Shown: one piece after another, positions 9,111-17,561 of the stretch | Position numbering within the stretch: position 1 is the first letter of the stretch | Layout of the letters: each line of letters starts with the position of its first letter | NCBI RefSeq assembly: GCF_002836975.1 | Contig: NZ_NIJK01000029.1 | Span: forward strand, 62,001 to 126,000 | Length of the DNA stretch: 64,000 nucleotides | Direction of reading: 5' to 3' | DNA from: Shewanella indica | Lineage (GTDB): Bacteria > Pseudomonadota > Gammaproteobacteria > Enterobacterales > Shewanellaceae | Notes under the pieces: model-generated | Told to the model about the DNA's origin: nothing | Databases searched by the model: none | What the model saw: only the letters and a program-made list of their open reading frames with translations | Made by a program: the position numbers and the translations under genes

Positions 9111-9124
9111 GGAAGGTGCGAACT
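9111..9124. repeat. Solitary IS5-type terminal repeat end
   Basis: GGAAGGTGCGAACT directly preceded by CTAA (9107-9110), the same arrangement as the left end of the 24.2 kb element. No matching opposite end is seen within the next few hundred bases. The CTAA target supplies the porin stop codon. Confidence 0.5.
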
Positions 9125-9151
9125 CCTATATGGGAAAAGCCCGAGGCGCAA

Positions 9152-10057
9152 TCAGGCGATAACAGTTCGATTGTGTTTACGGGCAGCAACCATTTTTTCG
9201 ATATGCTCCACTATCGGCTCTGCCACCTTGATGCCTGTAGTCAGTTCTATGCCTTCAATACCCGGAGCCGAATTGACTTCAAGCACCAAGGCGCCGCGCT
9301 CGGAGCGAAGAATATCCACCCCGGCCACTGCCAACCCCATCGCCTTGACTGCATCTATGGCGCTCTTGCGCTCCTGAGGGGTAATCTTGATTTTCTCGGC
9401 GCTGCCACCCAAATGCAGATTGGAGCGAAAATCTCCTTCCGGCCCCTGGCGTTTCATGGCCGCAACCACCTTGTCGCCCACCACGAAGCAGCGGATATCA
9501 CTGCCGTTGGCTTCTTTGATATATTCCTGTACCAGAATGTTGGCCTTAAGCCCCAGAAAGGCTTCAATAACGCTCTCGGCGGCCTTCTTGGTTTCGGCCA
9601 GCACCACGCCTATTCCTTGGGTGCCTTCCAAAAGTTTAATCACCAGCGGCGCACCACCCACCATGGCGATAAGATCCGGAATATCGTCCGGCTTGCTGGC
9701 AAAGCCGGTGACCGGCATACCTACCCCTTTGCGAGAGAGCAACTGCAGTGCCCGCAGCTTATCCCTTGAGCGGGCTATGGAGATAGAATCATTGGCGGCG
9801 TACACCCCCATCATCTCGAACTGGCGCACCAGGGCACAGCCATAAAAAGTCACACTGGCATGGATCCTCGGGATAATGGCATCAAAACCGCTGAGTTCTT
9901 CACCTTCAAGATGAATACTGGGTTGCACCGAGTTGATGTTCATATAACAGTTGAGTGGATTGATCACCAAGGCCTGATGACCGCGTCCCTCACAGGCTTC
10001 CACCAGCCTGCGGGTAGAATAAAGCTCGGGAAATTGAGAGAGGATACCGATTTTCAT
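9152..10057 (-). CDS. rimK: Ribosomal protein S6--L-glutamate ligase RimK
   Basis: ATP-grasp ligase that adds glutamate residues to the C-terminus of ribosomal protein S6. 301 residues, the family length. Start [21 protein letters not shown], the ATP-grasp glycine loop [14 protein letters not shown] near 145, [27 protein letters not shown] and the metal-binding [14 protein letters not shown] near 260 are all intact. The partner ATP-dependent zinc protease often found beside rimK is not here. Convergent with the porin gene. Confidence 0.96.
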   Translation of the reverse strand: MKIGILSQFPELYSTRRLVEACEGRGHQALVINPLNCYMNINSVQPSIHLEGEELSGFDAIIPRIHASVTFYGCALVRQFEMMGVYAANDSISIARSRDKLRALQLLSRKGVGMPVTGFASKPDDIPDLIAMVGGAPLVIKLLEGTQGIGVVLAETKKAAESVIEAFLGLKANILVQEYIKEANGSDIRCFVVGDKVVAAMKRQGPEGDFRSNLHLGGSAEKIKITPQERKSAIDAVKAMGLAVAGVDILRSERGALVLEVNSAPGIEGIELTTGIKVAEPIVEHIEKMVAARKHNRTVIA

Positions 10058-10141
10058 GTTTGGAAGACCCGGTAAAGAGAGTTATGGCCCAGCAAAAAGA
10101 GCAGGCATCTTTGACCATACTTTGCCAATAGGCAAGCAAAA

Positions 10142-11878
10142 TCAAACATTCCCCTCGGCCAGCAAAGGTAAAATATGCTGCACTTCAAAATCCGTGGGCC
10201 GAATCGGCCGACAGTAAAGATATCCCTGCAGCAGATTGCAGCCTCGTTCACGACAAAACTGCGCCTGCGCCTCTGTCTCTATACCCTCAGCCACAGACAC
10301 CACGTTAAAACCGTTGGCAAAATTAATCAAGGCAGACAACAGACGTTTACCACGTTCATCCTGCTCGACCGAAGCCACAAAACTCTTGTCGATTTTAAGT
10401 ACATTGATAGGAAAATATTTGATGTGCTCGAGAGATGAAAAGCCGGTGCCAAAGTCATCCAAAGACAACACTACCCCCAAGGCAGCAATCCGCTCCAACA
10501 CCTTGGCCAGCTCCAGCGGTTCTTCAATCAGGGCATTTTCGGTGAGTTCCAGCTCCAGCTGCGTTGCCGGCAACCCGGTTTGCTGCAATACCCTGACTAT
10601 GGTCTGATACAGGGTTTCACGAATGATCTGCGATGGTGACAGGTTTACCGCCACTGATAGCCGCTTGCCTACGGGAGTCAACATCATTAGCCACTCAACG
10701 GTTTGCACGCAGGCCTGTGCCAACACCCACTCACCTATCTCATCCACCAGGCCTATCTCTTCGGCTATAGGCAGAAAACTGTCAGGCGCCAGCAGGCCAT
10801 CTTCCGGATGTTGCCAGCGCAGCAGCGCCTCCACTCCCAAAAGCTCGCCGGAAATTGCATCGAATTTCCCCTGATAAAAGACCCTGAATTCATCCCGCTC
10901 CAGCGCAGTTCTCAGCCCCATTTCGATACGGTTACGAAACCTCACCTCCCTGGCCAACTCTTCAGAATAAAACTGGATCTGATTGCGGCCAATTTTTTTG
11001 GCGCGATACATGGCTATATCGGCACACTTGAGCAGCTCAGAACTATCACAGACAGAATCACTGTACACTGCAATGCCAATGCTGGCGCCGATCAGCACCT
11101 CATGCTCTCCAAGCGGGAAAGGCTCTTCAAAGGCCTGCTGTAGCCTATTGGCCACCGCCATCGGAAAGTAACGATTCTCGGACTCTGTCACCAACACCAC
11201 AAATTCATCGCCGCCGAGACGGGCAATCAGATCTCCTTCCCTGAGCGCCGCGCTTAGACGGTTGGCCACTTCCACCAATAGGATATCCCCCACCTGGTGC
11301 CCTAAGGTGTCGTTGATACCTTTGAAATCATCCAGATCCAAGAGGATCACCGCCAGCATGTCCTGATGGCGCTTGACCTGACTCAAGGTACGATTGAGGC
11401 AGAGTTCAAAACCGTAGCGATTGACCAGCTTGGTCAGGGAATCATGTTCAGCCAGCTCTTTGAGCTTCTCGTGGCTTTGGCGCAGTGCCAACGCCATCGA
11501 GGCCCGCTGTTTGGCATTGCGGATTGCACGGGTCAAGCGGCTGGTATTCACTTCATCCTTGAGCAGAAAATCCTGCGCCCCAAGTTCGATACAGCGCTGT
11601 GCCAGCTTATCGTCTTCATAACGGGAAATCATCACTACCGCGGTCTGCTCTCCGGCAGATTCATTGAGACGGCTCAATACTTCCAGGCCATTGGCATCGG
11701 GCAACATATAGTCGAGCAGTATGCCGTCGAAACGCTGCTGACAGGCGAACTCCAAGCCACTCTGGGCACAGTTGGCCTCCATCACCTTAAACGCCAGTGA
11801 CGATTGATCCAGGGCGCGGATGATAGCGGCTCTGTCTATCTCATCGTCATCGATCAACAACAGATTCATGCTTTCCAT
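10142..11878 (-). CDS. Response regulator: receiver - GGDEF - EAL
   Basis: Last gene of a three-gene signalling operon. Residues 1-125 are a receiver domain with acidic pocket D10-D12 and phospho-acceptor Asp56 (ILLDYMLPD). A GGDEF domain follows at about 135-300 with intact ARLGGDEFVVL and LDDFKGINDTLGH. The EAL domain at about 315-565 retains VEALLRWQHP, NLSPSQI, LELTENALIE, DDFGTGFSS and VAEGIETEAQ. Both cyclase and phosphodiesterase motifs look active, so phosphorylation may choose the output. It starts 3 bases after the stop of the receiver protein upstream. Probable input is the adjacent kinase. Confidence 0.93.
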   Translation of the reverse strand: MESMNLLLIDDDEIDRAAIIRALDQSSLAFKVMEANCAQSGLEFACQQRFDGILLDYMLPDANGLEVLSRLNESAGEQTAVVMISRYEDDKLAQRCIELGAQDFLLKDEVNTSRLTRAIRNAKQRASMALALRQSHEKLKELAEHDSLTKLVNRYGFELCLNRTLSQVKRHQDMLAVILLDLDDFKGINDTLGHQVGDILLVEVANRLSAALREGDLIARLGGDEFVVLVTESENRYFPMAVANRLQQAFEEPFPLGEHEVLIGASIGIAVYSDSVCDSSELLKCADIAMYRAKKIGRNQIQFYSEELAREVRFRNRIEMGLRTALERDEFRVFYQGKFDAISGELLGVEALLRWQHPEDGLLAPDSFLPIAEEIGLVDEIGEWVLAQACVQTVEWLMMLTPVGKRLSVAVNLSPSQIIRETLYQTIVRVLQQTGLPATQLELELTENALIEEPLELAKVLERIAALGVVLSLDDFGTGFSSLEHIKYFPINVLKIDKSFVASVEQDERGKRLLSALINFANGFNVVSVAEGIETEAQAQFCRERGCNLLQGYLYCRPIRPTDFEVQHILPLLAEGNV

Positions 11879-11881
11879 CCC

Positions 11882-12313
11882 TCAGGCTTCCGGCAACTCG
11901 ACAATACGCCAATAACTTTCCAGCATATTGAAAATATTATAAAAACCATCACTTATTTCATGCTTGACCATATAGCCGGCCACATGATGCTTATAAGCTT
12001 CAACCTTGTCTTCATCGGCGCTTGAAGTAGTCAACACAAACACTACTGAGAGAGACAATGCAGGGTCATTACGAATATCACTGAGAAACTCCAGACCATT
12101 CATCCTTGGCATATTGAGATCCAACAAAATCAGATAGGGGTGGTGCACCCGGCCATCATTCAGCATCTCCAAGGCCTCCAAGCCATCTTTGGCTCGGACC
12201 AAGGGGTTGAGCAATCTGAGCTGCTGCATCGCCCGCTGCACCGCCATGTAATCGACATCATCGTCATCCACCAACAGAATAGTCACTTCCTTATATCCGG
12301 CAGTTTGACTCAT
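11882..12313 (-). CDS. Single-domain response regulator (Rcp1-like)
   Basis: 143-residue receiver without output domain. Acidic pocket DDDD near 16-19, phospho-acceptor Asp65 in LILLDLNMPRMNGLEFL, conserved Thr/Ser in VFVLTTSSADED, and Lys in the later AGYMVKHE. The wording LDLNMPRMNG and length resemble Rcp1-type receivers that serve CHASE/PAS kinases. Start at 12313 is fixed by an ATGA overlap with the stop codon of the kinase gene, showing translational coupling. Confidence 0.93.
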   Translation of the reverse strand: MSQTAGYKEVTILLVDDDDVDYMAVQRAMQQLRLLNPLVRAKDGLEALEMLNDGRVHHPYLILLDLNMPRMNGLEFLSDIRNDPALSLSVVFVLTTSSADEDKVEAYKHHVAGYMVKHEISDGFYNIFNMLESYWRIVELPEA

Positions 12314-14445
12314 GACTCCTCCTTGAAGTTGACCGGCCAAGTGAAATAAAAGCTGCAACCACGCCCTTCCGATTTCACCCAAATCTTGCCGCCCATGTTT
12401 TCCACCGACTTTTTCACCAAAGAGAGCCCCAGACCACTGCCTTCAACCTCATCTCTTGGCTTAAGTGTTTGGAATATGGCGAAAATTTTATGATGGAACT
12501 TGGCCGCTATCCCAGGGCCGTCATCCATAACACAAAAACAATAGTAGTCGCCCTGGCGCTCGCTGCTGACGCTGAGTACCCCCTCCTCTTTATCGTGATG
12601 CTTGATGGCGTTGCTGAACAGGTTTCGGAAAACCAATTCCAGCGGCACCCTGGCCGTGGTCAGCACAGGCATTTCAGACAAGATAACCAGCTTGAACCCA
12701 GTTGGCGGTGCCACCAGGCTGAAGGTATCCTGCAGTAACTGTTTGCTGTCCACCTCGGTCAACTCGGTATCCACCCTGCCTATGCGCGAGAAGGTCAACA
12801 AGCCGTCCAGCAAGAGTACCATTCGCTGGACCCGGCTCTTGATCAGTCGCAAATACTTTTGTACCTGTTCGCTGCTGTTGTCACTGAGATCTTCTGCTAG
12901 CCACTCGGATAACTGCTCTATGCCCCGCAGTGGCGATTTGAGGTCGTGAGAAGCTATGTAGGCAAAACTGTCCAGCTCACGGTTTATTTTCTCCAGCTCC
13001 TCCGTGTGGCGAGCTTTTTCCGCTTCAATCCGTTTGCGATCCGAGACATCATTGATAGTGGCCAGAATCGACTGGCCATTAGTGAAATGAATTGGGGTCA
13101 ACCCCACTTCAACCGCCACCAGAGAGCCATCTTTGGCGCGACCAAACAGGTCATCACGCTGGGACATATTCTTGGCAATCGGCTGCTGCAGGTAGCCCCC
13201 CATGTGTTGATTGTGCGACTTGTGCAGGCTCTCCGGCAGCAGTATATTCACGCTGCGGCCCAGCAGCTCATCCCGGGCATAACCGAACAGTTGCTCTGTA
13301 TGGGCATTCACCAGAGTGATGAGTCCATGACCGTCGACCATGATCAGCGCCGATGGCGAGGCCTCGATAACCAAGCGGAAGCGCTTTTCATTGGCCAGGA
13401 TCTCATTGGCCAGCAAGCCTTCCTGGTATCTGGCCCTGGCGTTACTAAGCAGAAAATAGAGCAGTGCCAAGATAAACAGTACGCCTATGCCCAGCATCAA
13501 TTTGCTTTGCAGTTTCTCGGTTTCGGTGACAAAACTCTTGTCGGCACCAATTTGCAGCAACCATTGATGACCACCGACTTTGAGCGGCAGCACATGGTTG
13601 TAGGTTTTGGTAACCTGGCCTTCCTCCTCAGTGCTGTACAGCAGCGAAGTGTCAGAGGGGGTGTCGCCATCAAAGATCTCTAGATTCAGACTGGGAAACT
13701 TGTCGGCCAAAATGCCTTGCATCAGGTTATTCATTCGAAAGGCTGCATAGACCACACCTGTAGCGGCTTTGGGGCCGACAGAAGTTTCATCATAAAGTGC
13801 TAAGTACATCAAGAAGCCGGCCTGAATATCCTGCTGAGTTTCCTGTACCAGGGTAATTTTGCCGGATATTGCCGCCTCCCCGGTGTTGATGGCTCTGTCT
13901 ATCGCTTCTCGGCGAGTCGGTTCGGAATACATGTCATAACCAAATGCCCGCCGATTACGCCAATCGAAGGGTTCCAGATAGATAATGGCCTGGTAGGTAT
14001 CACGCTTACCGACTGGGTACACCCGGTATTCTTCAAAACCTTCAGCGCGGATAGCTGCCTCATGAGCAATCAACTGCTCCGGGGATACAATAACGCTGTA
14101 GCCTATTCCCTGGATCCCGGGATAAAAGCTCTCCATCTTGGCGTTGGTCACATATTCGTGCCACTCCTCACGGGTCACACCATCGGATGCCATAAACAGG
14201 CCCACGCCACCCCGCAGTACCTGCTCATAGGTCAACAGACGATCTCTTATGGCATCTTTGACCAACATGGCCTGATACTCAAAGCGCTCACGTCCACGCT
14301 GCTCCGCATATTGATTAAACAGGTACCAACCCAGGCAAGTAAAAAGGAGTGCAACCAGGATAATCACCCAAACCGAGGCCGGAGTGGAAAAGCCGAAGCG
14401 TTTTACAGAGGTGGATGATGCGGTGAGACGATCGTCCGGGATCAT
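12310..14445 (-). CDS. CHASE1-PAS sensor histidine kinase
   Basis: 711-residue inner-membrane sensor. Transmembrane helix at about 23-43, periplasmic CHASE1 domain at about 80-260 (LTYEQVLRGGVGLFMASDGV, GIQGIGYS, EEYRVYPVG), second helix at about 318-340, PAS at about 355-475 (LITLVNAHTEQLFGYARDEL), HisKA with His in IASHDLKSPLRGI, and a full HATPase (NLFSNAIKHH, DDGPGIAAKFH, GSGLGLSLVKK). It is a classical non-hybrid kinase; two receivers follow in the same operon. The signal sensed by CHASE1 domains of this sort is not inferable. Confidence 0.94.
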   Translation of the reverse strand: MIPDDRLTASSTSVKRFGFSTPASVWVIILVALLFTCLGWYLFNQYAEQRGRERFEYQAMLVKDAIRDRLLTYEQVLRGGVGLFMASDGVTREEWHEYVTNAKMESFYPGIQGIGYSVIVSPEQLIAHEAAIRAEGFEEYRVYPVGKRDTYQAIIYLEPFDWRNRRAFGYDMYSEPTRREAIDRAINTGEAAISGKITLVQETQQDIQAGFLMYLALYDETSVGPKAATGVVYAAFRMNNLMQGILADKFPSLNLEIFDGDTPSDTSLLYSTEEEGQVTKTYNHVLPLKVGGHQWLLQIGADKSFVTETEKLQSKLMLGIGVLFILALLYFLLSNARARYQEGLLANEILANEKRFRLVIEASPSALIMVDGHGLITLVNAHTEQLFGYARDELLGRSVNILLPESLHKSHNQHMGGYLQQPIAKNMSQRDDLFGRAKDGSLVAVEVGLTPIHFTNGQSILATINDVSDRKRIEAEKARHTEELEKINRELDSFAYIASHDLKSPLRGIEQLSEWLAEDLSDNSSEQVQKYLRLIKSRVQRMVLLLDGLLTFSRIGRVDTELTEVDSKQLLQDTFSLVAPPTGFKLVILSEMPVLTTARVPLELVFRNLFSNAIKHHDKEEGVLSVSSERQGDYYCFCVMDDGPGIAAKFHHKIFAIFQTLKPRDEVEGSGLGLSLVKKSVENMGGKIWVKSEGRGCSFYFTWPVNFKEES

Positions 14446-14746
14446 AAACAGCCGAGTCCTTAGCCAATTAAGCGAATGCCATGGGGTTAATTCTGGTCGG
14501 GTTCATGAAAAAAACAAGTCAAAAACAGCACAAAATCCCCAAGATTTAGGTTCTTGGAAAATATCGTCAAAATGTTGTCTCGATCTCACATCCAACAGAA
14601 GCTCAATGCTAGATTTCAGTTTAACCAAAACTAATATTGACTAGAGGGACGGACAGAATCATTTGCTTTGTTAGACAAAAATTTTTGCTTTTCAGCCAAT
14701 GCTTTTTTGGCTAGAAAATCCTTGGATAAACCATGAGGAATTCGTG
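14446..14746. other. Intergenic region, divergent promoters expected
   Basis: Separates the minus-strand kinase operon from the plus-strand small gene at 14747. It must carry both promoters. I see no convincing operator, repeat or small gene in it. Confidence 0.4.
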
Positions 14747-14929
14747 ATGGCCCATATTGTTGAACTCGTGCCCAACGATGCTGAAATTGAAGCGATGACC
14801 ACCCCAAAAAACCGCCAGGCCGAGAAGGCGCTGCAACACAAACGCCAGATAAAACGCCGTTTGGAGGATTATCTGGAACGCCTGGAACTCAGACGAGCCA
14901 TGGGGCTCGATGATGACGATATGTTTTAG
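14747..14929 (+). CDS. Small charged protein, PA3496-like
   Basis: 60 residues, strongly charged and helical: central basic helix AEKALQHKRQIKRRLEDYLERLELRRAMG and acidic end LDDDDMF. This pattern (basic helix, DYLE, acidic C-terminus) resembles the PA3496 family of putative envelope-integrity proteins, which is a weak name-only link. GAGGAA seven bases before ATG 14747 fixes the start. A hairpin follows between it and the convergent gene. Confidence 0.65.
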   Translation: MAHIVELVPNDAEIEAMTTPKNRQAEKALQHKRQIKRRLEDYLERLELRRAMGLDDDDMF

Positions 14930-14940
14930 CCTTCAGAAAT

Positions 14941-14965
14941 AGGAGGATGTCAGCAACATCCTCCT
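14941..14965. terminator. Bidirectional hairpin between convergent genes
   Basis: Perfect 10-bp stem AGGAGGATGT / ACATCCTCCT with loop CAGCA. Its last base touches the stop codon of the minus-strand gene. No long T-run on either side, so it may terminate weakly or protect 3' ends. Confidence 0.55.
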
Positions 14966-15930
14966 TATCCTTGCCGCCCCCGCAAAGACTGGGTTTGGAT
15001 AAGCAGGGCTTCGGCCTTGGCACCCAACCAGACGTATAGTCCCAAGGCCACCAACAAGCCAACCACCGCCAACATCATCAAAATCGCTCCCTGAATATAC
15101 TCCACCTGTCCGAGTGATGCCTTGAACATGGTCAGCAAGGCCTCGATGGAGATGGCGATCAATATGGTGGAAACAAAGCGGGTAATGGTGCGCCGGGTGG
15201 AACTGTGGCGGAAGATGTCTTTGTGCATCAACACTTCTTCTTCCAGTATGGTCTTACCGAGATCGAATATCGCCAACGCCAGGGTGATATAGATGATGAT
15301 CCCAAACGGCTTGAGCGAATCATGAGCCAACTGCGGCCCCTGCGCCAACAAATGCCAGATATCCCTGGCCGAGATCAACACCAATACCCCGACTATGATG
15401 AATAGCCCTGTCACCAGAGTGAGATAAACCGCCTTGAACAGCGGCGTCACCTTGCGTCTTAAACTGTCGCCCATCATAAACTCAATCAGCCGGGTCAGGT
15501 TGATATCTACCACCACAAAGCCACGACTGGCATCCAAACGGCTCACGCCCAGGGACGCCGATAAACATAACTGCCCGGACGCATTGGAAAGATAAGGCGA
15601 AGTTATCTGTACCCCACTCTTATCACTGGTATTGAGAAAATAGGGGCGCTGGCTGCGATCCGGATGTTCCCCCACCGCCAGCAGTTTGATCTTTTGCTGG
15701 ATAAGGGCCAGGTTCGGACTCACCTGCTGGCCATTTTCATCCAGCAAATACATCAATTCCACAAAGGGATAACAGGCCGACACTTCAGAAAACACCTTAA
15801 TGGCCCGCCCTGTGTCATCAAAGAGCTGAGCATCGGCCATTCCGGTCAAAATCGACTGCAATAGTTCATCGATTAGCGGCTGATACTCATGAAAACGTTC
15901 AATCACACTCAAGTAACTCATATTTGCCAT
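14965..15930 (-). CDS. PDC sensor-like membrane protein with PsiE-like C-terminus
   Basis: 321 residues. The N-terminal 155 residues have the PDC/Cache pattern of a periplasm-type ligand domain (RPYFLNTSDKSGVQITSPYLSN, GFVVVDINLTRLIEFM), yet no N-terminal membrane helix precedes it. Four hydrophobic helices follow at about 165-187, 208-228, 250-272 and 285-308. The segment FGIIIYITLALAIFDLGKTILEEEV and FVSTILIAISIEALLTMFKASL recalls PsiE-type proteins. No kinase, cyclase or methyl-accepting domain is attached, which is unusual for a PDC protein. Function unknown. Confidence 0.75.
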   Translation of the reverse strand: MANMSYLSVIERFHEYQPLIDELLQSILTGMADAQLFDDTGRAIKVFSEVSACYPFVELMYLLDENGQQVSPNLALIQQKIKLLAVGEHPDRSQRPYFLNTSDKSGVQITSPYLSNASGQLCLSASLGVSRLDASRGFVVVDINLTRLIEFMMGDSLRRKVTPLFKAVYLTLVTGLFIIVGVLVLISARDIWHLLAQGPQLAHDSLKPFGIIIYITLALAIFDLGKTILEEEVLMHKDIFRHSSTRRTITRFVSTILIAISIEALLTMFKASLGQVEYIQGAILMMLAVVGLLVALGLYVWLGAKAEALLIQTQSLRGRQG

Positions 15931-16152
15931 AAGGGCTCCTGAAAGTTCGCCTATACAACCTCAAATAAGCAGCTTGAGTGCCAATATTACAACATGATGA
16001 ATATCAATTAATTAGCTTAAATCATCTGCGCCGACTATGCTCAATAACCAAGCAACTGCACCAAGATCTGGCAAGGATAAATTCTGTTGCCAGACAGCGC
16101 GTTATCCAAGATGATAGCCGCCAATAACCTGTGTCTTCCGAGGAGACCATTG

Positions 16153-17505
16153 ATGCCAGACACAAGTACCTATAAAGAGGATCTGCGGCGCCTCTCGGAC
16201 GAGCTTATCCGGTTGCAGAAACCGATAAAAATCCTCGATGCCATCAAATGGCCAAGGGAGGTGGAAGCCCGATTTCTCGAAAATAACGGCAGACAATTAC
16301 CTGCCATAGACGCCGAGTTTTACCAGCGTCTGCCACTGCCTTTTGACCCGGATAAGACCCGCCAAGAGTTAACCGAACTGCGTTTGCAGACCCGCAAGCG
16401 TCTGGGAAGATACGACAAGCTTGGCAAGATATTGGTGGCTAATATCGAGCAGTATCTTCAGGTTATCGACATGCTGCAACATAGAGGTAAGGCCGACTTC
16501 GGTGAGTTCAGCCGTCGCCTCTACGGCAGCGCCAACCATAAGCTCCACGGCGACAGACACAACCTCAGACAGCTCGGCGATCGTTTGAGTTACATCTTCT
16601 CGCTGCCGGCAGCGCTGCGCAGCAATCGCCATCACCCCAAAGAAATCGCCGCGCCGGAGGCGGTGGACATACTCGGCCGCCGCCTGAAAGATTATTTCCA
16701 CAGCGACGATATTCGGGTACGCCTCAGTGACGGCATAGTCTCGGATGCCGCCGTGGGTGGCGATACGGTCAAACTCAACAGCAAGGCGCTATTCAGCCAA
16801 TCGGATCTCGATGTTTATGAGGTACATGAGGGCTGGGTACATGTGGGCACAACCCTCAATGGCCGGGCTCAACCCTGGGCCACCTGGCTCAGTGTCGGCT
16901 CCCCCAGGGTAGCCGCAGCCCAGGAAGGGTTGGCGGTATTGATGGAAACCATCACCCTGAGCTCCAACCCAGGGCGGGCAAGACGCATCAGCGACAGGAT
17001 CACTGCGGTCGACATGGCCGAGCAAGGTGCTGACTTCATAGAAGTATTCAACTATTTCTGCGGCCAGAATCTCAGTAAACGAGACAGTTACCGGGTGACT
17101 CAGCGGGTATTTCGCGGTGGTATGGTGCAAGGTGGCAGTTATTTCACCAAGGATATCTCCTATGTGCGCGGCTATGTGGAAAACATTAACTTTATCCGCT
17201 CCGCCATCACAGCCGGGATCCCGGAGATCATCCCCATGTTGTTTGTCGGTAAGCTGGCCATTGAAGATATCCCTGTACTTTATCAGGCTCATAGAGAGGG
17301 GCTTATTGCCGCCCCCAAGTATCTACCGCCCATGTTTGATAACTTCAGTGGCCTCTATGCCTGGTTTGGTTTCGCCTCCGGGATGGCCGGGATAGACCTC
17401 AAAGGCGTTCAGCGGCACTTCAGTCATCTATTCAAGCAGTTACCCAATGCCGAACCCATGTTTGAACTGCAGGAAGACACTGAGTTTGACAGCAACGCCG
17501 ACTGA
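16153..17505 (+). CDS. DUF1704 (MATCAP-like) zinc metallopeptidase
   Basis: 450-residue cytoplasmic protein of the family long annotated as flavohemoglobin-expression-modulating QEGLA motif protein. The zinc motif is HEGWVH at 225-230, an HExxxH type, with the third ligand expected to be Glu258 in AAQEGLAVLME. The same arrangement, with nearly equal spacing, is used by the eukaryotic tubulin tyrosine carboxypeptidase MATCAP1, which belongs to DUF1704. Bacterial substrate unknown. CGAGGAGACC before ATG 16153 fixes the start; upstream codons extend the frame to 16087. A strong hairpin follows. Confidence 0.9.
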   Translation: MPDTSTYKEDLRRLSDELIRLQKPIKILDAIKWPREVEARFLENNGRQLPAIDAEFYQRLPLPFDPDKTRQELTELRLQTRKRLGRYDKLGKILVANIEQYLQVIDMLQHRGKADFGEFSRRLYGSANHKLHGDRHNLRQLGDRLSYIFSLPAALRSNRHHPKEIAAPEAVDILGRRLKDYFHSDDIRVRLSDGIVSDAAVGGDTVKLNSKALFSQSDLDVYEVHEGWVHVGTTLNGRAQPWATWLSVGSPRVAAAQEGLAVLMETITLSSNPGRARRISDRITAVDMAEQGADFIEVFNYFCGQNLSKRDSYRVTQRVFRGGMVQGGSYFTKDISYVRGYVENINFIRSAITAGIPEIIPMLFVGKLAIEDIPVLYQAHREGLIAAPKYLPPMFDNFSGLYAWFGFASGMAGIDLKGVQRHFSHLFKQLPNAEPMFELQEDTEFDSNAD

Positions 17506-17511
17506 TAAAGA

Positions 17512-17539
17512 AACAGGGCAACTCGAGTTGCCCTGTTTT
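17512..17539. terminator. Bidirectional terminator
   Basis: Twelve-bp inverted repeat AACAGGGCAACT / AGTTGCCCTGTT around CG, with A-rich left flank and TTTT right flank. Lies between two convergent genes and can serve both. Confidence 0.88.
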
Positions 17540-17561
17540 GGGTTCAGGACCAATTGGATCA

